A stretch of DNA of 10,550 nucleotides from Saprospiraceae bacterium (GTDB taxonomy: Bacteria > Bacteroidota > Bacteroidia > Chitinophagales > Saprospiraceae). Below the pieces are notes generated by a model. That model saw only the letters and a program-made list of their open reading frames with translations, made no database searches and was not told the origin of the DNA. Within the stretch, counting starts at the first letter, position 1. Each line of letters opens with the position of its first letter. The translations under genes and the position numbers were made by a program. The stretch covers positions 1 through 10,550 of the forward strand of contig JACMMM010000356.1 in the NCBI GenBank assembly GCA_014379065.1, given 5' to 3'. Shown here in pieces: positions 5,637-10,550 of the stretch.

Positions 5637-7433
5637 CTAACGACAATACTTATTGATAAATTCACGAGCCGGAACATTCCCCAAAGACGCCGCCTTTTCC
5701 CAGGATTCACAGGCTTGAGCTTGTTCGTTGCTGTTATATTGTGCAATGCCCAGGCTATTAAAAGCCCTTGCATCGGAAGGATTTTTTATTAAGTATTGCT
5801 CATAAATAGGCTTGGCTTTGGTGGGCTCGTTTTTTACAACAAAGATGTCGGCCAGCCCTAAATAAGCCGCCTGATAGGAAGTATCTACGGAGATTGTTTT
5901 TTGGTAAAACTGTATGGCTTCGTCGTATCGTTTCAATACATATAAACTGTTGGCCTTATTCAAATAGGCTGGCGCGTAATTTGGGTTCAGTTCGATAGAT
6001 TTATCATAATCTGGCAAAGCGCTTTCATGCTTTTCTTGGGCAGCAAGTGAGTATGCCCGGTTAAAGTAAGCCGCATCGTAAGTTGGGCTCAATTCAATGG
6101 CTTTGGTATAATCTTTTATGGCCTTGTCCAATGCTTTATAATCTCGGTAAGCATTCCCCCTGTACCAATAAGCATTGGCCGTATTAGGGAATTTTTCAAC
6201 CACATCACTAAACAAAGTAATGCTGTTTTGCCAAACGGCAATTCTTTGATACGTGATTGCAGCAAGATAAAGTACAAAGGCCGTAGAAATAAAATATACA
6301 ATGGTTGCCTTGTTCTTATTTTTCAATAATTGATCTATAAAAACACCGAGGATAAAGAACAACCCCAGATAAGGAAGATAGGTATAGCGTTCGGCAATAA
6401 TGGCATGGCCGAAGGGTACAAACTGCAATACCATGCCAATAGAGACAAAGAAAAACATAAGGCCAAAACCGATTTCAAACCTGTATTTTTTATTTTTAAA
6501 GCCAAGAAAAAGCAGTCCAATCACCCCGGCCATGCTAAGATAAGCCCAGATCGGCATAGCTTCGCCAGGCTCAATAGGATAGTATTGAATGGCCGATAGA
6601 TTGAAAGGAGCTACGATCAAAACAAGGTACTTCCCAATGGCAACAAAGACTAAGGTGACCCTTTCAAAAACACTAAAGTCTTTTGCTATTTTATAAGCAT
6701 TGCTTTCATGGCCTTGACTATACAGCGCAAGCAAGCCAAATACAATGGAAAGTACAAAAAAAGGAATTTTATTGAATGTTTTTTTGAAATCAAACTTGCG
6801 GTCTAAAAATATGTCAATTAATATCAAAACAACAGGCAGGGTTATTGCCATTGATTTTGACAGTGCTGAGCATAGAAAAAGCCCAAGACTGGCTAAATAT
6901 ATTTTTACATTTTTCTCTTCCCGGAATTTTAGATAATAAATGATAGACAACAAATAAAACATCGCATACATTACATCCTTCCGCTCGGCTATCCATGCAA
7001 TAGACTCAACCCGGGTTGGGTGAATAGCAAAAAGAATGGCAACGGTATAACAGACCACATTGCTCATTTGCATTTTCTTGAACAATTTAAAAACAAGAAA
7101 AATGTTTGCAATGTGAAATAGCAGGTTAATGATATGGTAGGCTGATGGCTTGAGTTTAAAAATACTAAAGTCAATAGCGTAGCTCAATACAGATAGTGGC
7201 TGGTAGTTGCCCAGATAAAAGGAGGAAAATATCTTTTTCAGGTTTTCCCAATTAATCTGTTGAATGGCGGGGTTATTTACCACATAAGTATCATCATCCC
7301 AGCCGACCAGGAAGTCACAGGCCCTTAACTTTAAAAATAGAAAAAAGGCAAACACTGCTATGGCAATGATGCCCATGTTATTGTAGTTGGATGTCTTCTG
7401 CGCTTCCTTTTTGGCCTGTTTTACTTTTTGCAT
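5637..7433 (-). CDS. Multi-spanning membrane protein with C-terminal TPR repeats (TMTC/DUF1736-like, GT-C type)
   Basis: The product has 598 residues. A Lys-rich N-terminus (1-15) precedes the first membrane helix (about 20-36). A first external loop carries GWDDDTYVVNNP with three acidic residues at 46-48. Roughly ten further hydrophobic segments extend to about residue 397. Landmarks are HPTRVESIAWIAERKDV (138-154), ALSKSMAITLP (190-200) and ERYTYLPYLG (348-357), all typical of TMTC/DUF1736 and bacterial TPR membrane proteins, which are thought or shown in animals to be dolichol-phosphate-sugar-dependent O-mannosyltransferases (GT-C fold). Five TPRs occupy about 417-587 (for example GNAYRDYKALDKAIKDYTKA). 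The acidic loop would be the catalytic site, with the TPRs on the same outer side or in the cytoplasm depending on helix number. The gene is AT-rich compared with the cargo gene upstream (18 of 60 G/C at 6301-6360 against 40 of 60 at 8221-8280). Substrate unknown. Confidence 0.8.
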   Translation of the reverse strand: MQKVKQAKKEAQKTSNYNNMGIIAIAVFAFFLFLKLRACDFLVGWDDDTYVVNNPAIQQINWENLKKIFSSFYLGNYQPLSVLSYAIDFSIFKLKPSAYHIINLLFHIANIFLVFKLFKKMQMSNVVCYTVAILFAIHPTRVESIAWIAERKDVMYAMFYLLSIIYYLKFREEKNVKIYLASLGLFLCSALSKSMAITLPVVLILIDIFLDRKFDFKKTFNKIPFFVLSIVFGLLALYSQGHESNAYKIAKDFSVFERVTLVFVAIGKYLVLIVAPFNLSAIQYYPIEPGEAMPIWAYLSMAGVIGLLFLGFKNKKYRFEIGFGLMFFFVSIGMVLQFVPFGHAIIAERYTYLPYLGLFFILGVFIDQLLKNKNKATIVYFISTAFVLYLAAITYQRIAVWQNSITLFSDVVEKFPNTANAYWYRGNAYRDYKALDKAIKDYTKAIELSPTYDAAYFNRAYSLAAQEKHESALPDYDKSIELNPNYAPAYLNKANSLYVLKRYDEAIQFYQKTISVDTSYQAAYLGLADIFVVKNEPTKAKPIYEQYLIKNPSDARAFNSLGIAQYNSNEQAQACESWEKAASLGNVPAREFINKYCR

Positions 7434-7481
7434 GATACTTATTTTGACTGTTCAGAAGTTGTCTTTCATGGAAAATGCAAA

Positions 7482-7507
7482 GGCCGCCAACTTATCCAGT
7501 GGCGGCC
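7482..7507 (-). terminator. GC-rich hairpin, probable terminator downstream of the VCBS cargo gene
   Basis: GGCCGCCA (7482-7489) pairs perfectly with TGGCGGCC (7500-7507) around a 10-base loop. On the minus strand the stem is followed by TTTGCATTTT (7481-7472), an interrupted T-tract. On the plus strand what follows is not T-rich. It lies about 80 bases beyond the stop of the 952-residue cargo gene and 48 bases before the start of the TPR membrane protein, so it probably separates the two transcripts. Confidence 0.65.
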
Positions 7508-7545
7508 CCGCAATAGTAAAACAGTTTATTCTAATTGCCAAACGC

Positions 7546-7584
7546 TCAAGTTAGGAGGCAACTTGAAGTTGCCTCCTAACTTGA
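7546..7584 (-). terminator. Long perfect hairpin immediately after the VCBS cargo stop codon
   Basis: This is a perfect inverted repeat with 19-base arms and a single central base (7565): left arm T + CAAGTTAGGAGGCAACTT (7546-7564), right arm 7566-7584. It starts two bases after the stop codon of the cargo gene. No T-run follows on either strand, so it may act as an mRNA 3'-end stabiliser or a Rho-assisted terminator rather than a classic intrinsic terminator. Within it the motif AAGTT/AACTT occurs four times, so smaller alternative hairpins (for example CAAGTT 7547-7552 with AACTTG 7560-7565) are also possible. Confidence 0.7.
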
Positions 7585-7586
7585 CT

Positions 7587-10445
7587 CTACTTCAGCTTAA
7601 TCCATTGGCCCACTACCTCCCAGTCTTTCCCCTGCAATGTCACGGTATAATTGCCAGCGGGCAAATGCTCCGTCATCGCCCATTCGTTGTGCCCTGCGTT
7701 TGCAGGTATGTTTTGAGTATGAACCAACTTTGCTTCCAAATCAAAAACTAGAAGCAGTACGGTTTCCGATTTCTGCTGCTCCCAAACCACCTTTACCGAA
7801 TCCGACGAGGGATTTGGCTGCAAAATCAACGACCTGTTGTCCTGGCTGGAGGGCGACTGACTGACGCTCGTCGGCGCTTGGCCTTCTATCAGGGTCAGGC
7901 AATGGTTGGCTGCCAGATTTCCAAACAACTGCTCCAAGCCCGAAGGCCATTCCACCGCCATCGTCACCAAATCCGCGTCGGCAAGGCCAAAATGGGCGGC
8001 AAGCTGGTTTTGTCCGCAATAACCCGATTGGGCGCTGATTTCGCGCAGCTGCGTTATTTGCTGGCCGTTAATTGTAGCAGTCACCCGAATTTTTGCGCCA
8101 ATGGCGGAGCGGTTGCTCGTTGTGCCTATTAGTTTGATTTCCAACCAATTGTTGCCGTTTTCTGCGCTGTGGTTTTCGTAGAGGTAATCGGTTTGGTTGG
8201 CATTGAAGCAAGTCGCGACGCCTAGGTCCAGATCGCCGTCGCAGTCCCAATCGCCGAAGGCGCTGCCGTAGGACCAGCCTTCGTCGGTGGCAGGGATTTC
8301 GGTGGTGTTTTTGGTAAACGTCCCATCCCCGTTGTTCAAAAACAGGAAGTTTTTCCAGAGACCGCCCCAAAAGGAATTGGTCACAAACAGGTCGAGGTCG
8401 GCGTCGTTGTCCACATCGGCCCATTCGCTGTTGAAGGAATTGCCGCCGCTTGTGACCACTGGCCCGGTCGTGATTTTGAAAAAAGTTTCGTTGCCGTCAT
8501 TGCGGAAAAGTCCGTCGTTGCCTTGGTCGTTTGCCAGAAAAACGTCCAAATCTCCGTCGTTGTCATAATCGCCCCAGCTGCTGCTCATGGTTTTTCCCCC
8601 GGCGGTGACGAGCGGCCCGGTGGTCAGTTTTGTGAACGAACCGTTCCCGTCATTGCGGTACAGGTTTTCGTTTTGATTGCTTTCATTGCTCACGAACAAG
8701 TCCAGTTTGCCATCGTTATTGAAGTCGGTCCAGTTCACCGATCTGGATGTAAAAGCATCGGTAACGGGGCTACCCGTGGTCACCTTTTGGAACGTGCCAT
8801 CGTGCAAGTTCCGGTAAAGGAAATTCTTGAAATTCCCATCGCTGTTGGTCACGTAGAGGTCGAGCCATCCGTCGTTGTCGAAATCGCCCCAAGAGGCCGT
8901 TTCGGAAAAGCCGCCATCGTTTACAAAATTGCCCGTAGTGATTTGCTCAAAAGTCCCGTCGCCCTTGTTTTTGTAGCATAAGTTATTGACACCGTACCAG
9001 TTAACAACGAAACAGTCCACATCGCCGTCGTTGTCGTAATCGCCCCAGGTCGCTCCGTCGGAAGGTTTTCCGTCTTGTACGATGGGGTTATTTGTGACCG
9101 CCGTGAAGCCGCCTGTGCCATTGTTTTTATAGAGAAAATTGTTCTCGCCCGCCTGTGGGCCATTGCTGATGAAGAGGTCCAAATCCATGTCGTTGTCAAT
9201 GTCAATCCAGTTCACTGAACGCGAGTCGCCGGGGGTGCTGACGACGGGGGAATTGAGGACTTTTGAAAAAATATTAGAATCCAAAAAGGAGGCCGGACAA
9301 GCTGGATTTTTCGCAGCACTCCCGCCAAATGCGCCCAAATCGTTCCGCATTTTTCCCCTTGCCGGAAATGCTGCCGAGCGACTGTTTCTAGAAAAATCGT
9401 CAAACACTATGTCGGGGTTTCCCTCGTCAATCGCAGGCGAACCAGCTTCCAAAACAAAGCTCAGGGTGTCGCGGAACATCGGATCGGCAGCAATCGTCCC
9501 CGTGCCGCCAAAACCAGTTTCCACACAGTTGTACTGCAATTGCAGCAACGCGTTTGCACTGCCAATGGGCTTGCCCGTGGCTTGGGTGTTGCCCCAAACG
9601 ATGTTGTTTTGCACTTTCACCGTGATTTCAAAGACCCAAATGCCACCTGCTTTGCCACCAAACTGCGTGACGGGGCCGGGCGATTGGTTATAGGCAATGG
9701 TGTTGTTACTCAAGGTAATGACCGTGCCAGCCACTCCTGTTGCCCAAAAACCCCCACCAGAATAATCCTTACCACCGATGTTGAAAGCGATGATGTTATT
9801 CTTCACCACTGTTCCAGGACAGTAATTGAACACGATGCCGCCGCCATAACCATCGGCGCGGTTGTGGATGATTTGATTGCCTTCTATGCGGGGCGCTCCG
9901 TCGCCACAACGGATGCCACCGCCGCCATGACTGATGAGGTTGGCTCCTTCTTTGGGCACGGTGTTGTCGCGGATAATGTTGTGCCGGATCACAGGCGAAG
10001 AGAACTCCGAAAGGATGCCACCACCTTCCCGGAAATAGCCTGGCACATAATGGTCGTACCAACGCGTGCCTTTGCCGCCTCGGAGGGTAAAGCCCTGAAT
10101 CACAGTAGCTTGCGTCTCGCCTTTCCAGATCAGGATACAACTGGCTGTGTCAGGCTGCGTGGGTTGGCTTCCGTCAATGACCGTTTCTCGAATCGTTTTG
10201 GCGGGATCCGCTTCCAAAAAATAGCGACTGCTGAGCACGATGTCGCGTCCGCGCAATTGCAGGTTTTCAAAGTACACGCCGGGGCTGACGAGCACGGTAT
10301 CGCCCACTTGGGCCGCGTCAATCGCGGCTTGGATTTTGGGAAAATCTGCCGGAACGCGATGGGTGTTTTGGGCGGGTAAATAATTGATTGTCAGGGAAAA
10401 AAGCAGGGAGAGGCCTGCCAAGGGCAAGTGGTGTTTTATTTTCAT
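7587..10445 (-). CDS. Secreted T9SS cargo: parallel beta-helix, seven FG-GAP/VCBS repeats, ASPIC/UnbV domain and sorting domain
   Basis: From the ATG at 10445-10443 the product has 952 residues; the open frame reaches 10451, but that codon is TTG. A Sec signal peptide covers 1-26 (GLSLLFSLTINYLPAQ, cut before NTHRV). Residues 30-345 form a right-handed beta-helix: ADFPKIQAAIDAAQVGDTVL, GVYFENL, then turns such as NNIIAFN and NNTIAYN, ending ADPMFRD...AGSPAIDEGNPD. Residues 413-746 hold seven FG-GAP/VCBS repeats with Asp-rich calcium loops (WGDYDNDGDLDVF type). Residues 766-838 are an ASPIC/UnbV domain (SAIGAKIRV, REISAQSGYCGQNQLAAHFG, VEWPSG). The final ~80 residues (LILQPNPSSDSVKVVW ... LPAGNYTVTL ... 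GQWIKLK) are a T9SS sorting domain. Expected at the cell surface; the domain mix suggests ligand or glycan binding, not a known enzyme. Complete, GC-rich relative to the next gene downstream, and followed by two hairpins. Confidence 0.9.
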   Translation of the reverse strand: MKIKHHLPLAGLSLLFSLTINYLPAQNTHRVPADFPKIQAAIDAAQVGDTVLVSPGVYFENLQLRGRDIVLSSRYFLEADPAKTIRETVIDGSQPTQPDTASCILIWKGETQATVIQGFTLRGGKGTRWYDHYVPGYFREGGGILSEFSSPVIRHNIIRDNTVPKEGANLISHGGGGIRCGDGAPRIEGNQIIHNRADGYGGGIVFNYCPGTVVKNNIIAFNIGGKDYSGGGFWATGVAGTVITLSNNTIAYNQSPGPVTQFGGKAGGIWVFEITVKVQNNIVWGNTQATGKPIGSANALLQLQYNCVETGFGGTGTIAADPMFRDTLSFVLEAGSPAIDEGNPDIVFDDFSRNSRSAAFPARGKMRNDLGAFGGSAAKNPACPASFLDSNIFSKVLNSPVVSTPGDSRSVNWIDIDNDMDLDLFISNGPQAGENNFLYKNNGTGGFTAVTNNPIVQDGKPSDGATWGDYDNDGDVDCFVVNWYGVNNLCYKNKGDGTFEQITTGNFVNDGGFSETASWGDFDNDGWLDLYVTNSDGNFKNFLYRNLHDGTFQKVTTGSPVTDAFTSRSVNWTDFNNDGKLDLFVSNESNQNENLYRNDGNGSFTKLTTGPLVTAGGKTMSSSWGDYDNDGDLDVFLANDQGNDGLFRNDGNETFFKITTGPVVTSGGNSFNSEWADVDNDADLDLFVTNSFWGGLWKNFLFLNNGDGTFTKNTTEIPATDEGWSYGSAFGDWDCDGDLDLGVATCFNANQTDYLYENHSAENGNNWLEIKLIGTTSNRSAIGAKIRVTATINGQQITQLREISAQSGYCGQNQLAAHFGLADADLVTMAVEWPSGLEQLFGNLAANHCLTLIEGQAPTSVSQSPSSQDNRSLILQPNPSSDSVKVVWEQQKSETVLLLVFDLEAKLVHTQNIPANAGHNEWAMTEHLPAGNYTVTLQGKDWEVVGQWIKLK
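8208..9209 (-). repeat. Seven FG-GAP/VCBS repeats, period about 51-55 residues
   Basis: The aromatic residue that opens each Asp-rich loop falls at residues 413, 467, 519, 572, 624, 675 and 730 of the 952-residue cargo, giving spacings of 54, 52, 53, 52, 51 and 55. Loop sequences are IDIDNDMDLDLF, GDYDNDGDVDCF, GDFDNDGWLDLY, TDFNNDGKLDLF, GDYDNDGDLDVF, ADVDNDADLDLF and GDWDCDGDLDLG. Each has the DxDxDGxxD calcium-binding pattern with small departures. Seven repeats are the number expected for a closed seven-bladed beta-propeller, as in integrin alpha heads; that fold is inferred. Confidence 0.85.
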
Positions 10446-10480
10446 AGCCAAATTAAAAAGTTGTTGTGTTTACTTGTCTG

Positions 10481-10495
10481 AAACCTCGTAGGTTT
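10481..10495. repeat. Short inverted repeat AAACCT-CGT-AGGTTT
   Basis: Six-base arms (10481-10486 and 10490-10495) surround a 3-base CGT spacer, 35 bases upstream of the VCBS cargo start. The plus strand continues with two more T. Similar AAACCTCGTAGGTTT elements recur, as far as I recall, in intergenic regions of Saprospiria, so this may be a dispersed repeat, or a terminator for a plus-strand transcript that is not visible here. The rest of 10446-10550 holds no gene that I can see, and no clear TAnnTTTG promoter. Confidence 0.45.
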
Positions 10496-10550
10496 TTAGC
10501 GCTGCGAAAATCTCGACACTCCTGTACAACTTCCCGCAAAATCAACGAAC

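Noticed and set aside
8523..8981. Plus-strand open frame of 152 codons rich in Val, Ile and Glu
   Set aside because: It is the reverse complement of the repeated Asp-rich calcium loops; the periodic composition comes from the VCBS repeats on the other strand.
9540..10379. Long open frame (279 codons) on the plus strand opposite the VCBS cargo gene
   Set aside because: It is antisense to a gene with clear signal peptide and beta-helix features. Its translation shows no recognisable domain, and long antisense frames are expected in GC-rich coding DNA.

Overview
The window looks like a piece of a Bacteroidota chromosome, most likely from the Saprospiria. The evidence is two large secreted proteins ending in type IX secretion (T9SS) C-terminal sorting domains, gene starts without convincing Shine-Dalgarno sequences, a Bacteroidota-type promoter (TAnnTTTG) before one gene, and an AAA/DUF4143 ATPase of a kind common in this phylum. 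No database search was possible; family assignments rest on motif recognition.

Layout. On the left, minus strand, a short protein (120-590) resembles only the N-terminal part of a longer Bacteroidota family. It is followed after 21 bases by the start of a GNAT acetyltransferase (98 to beyond base 1) that runs off the left edge. A gene-free region of about 340 bases leads to a plus-strand gene (932-4072) for a 1046-residue secreted protein: signal peptide, parallel beta-helix with five tandem units of about 133-143 residues, thrombospondin type 3 calcium-binding segment, a small Cys/His motif and a T9SS sorting domain. A good intrinsic terminator follows. Convergent to it is an AAA ATPase of the DUF4143 family (5511-4198) with its own promoter and a pair of 11-base direct repeats upstream.

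Further right, all on the minus strand, come a multi-spanning membrane protein with five C-terminal TPRs resembling TMTC/DUF1736 GT-C enzymes (7433-5637), and a second large T9SS cargo (10445-7587): parallel beta-helix, seven FG-GAP/VCBS repeats, ASPIC/UnbV domain, sorting domain. Two hairpins separate these two genes. The membrane TPR gene is clearly more AT-rich than the cargo gene upstream of it.

How the genes relate: the two cargo proteins are probably exported across the inner membrane by Sec and across the outer membrane by the T9SS, then anchored or released at the cell surface. The TMTC-like protein could be a sugar transferase acting on exported proteins, but only proximity suggests a link. 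I see no CRISPR array, tRNA, rRNA, transposase or phage gene. Most of the window looks like ordinary chromosome; the points worth a second look are the repeat architecture of the first cargo, its Cys/His module, the operator-like repeats before the ATPase, the truncated left-hand gene and the paired hairpins.
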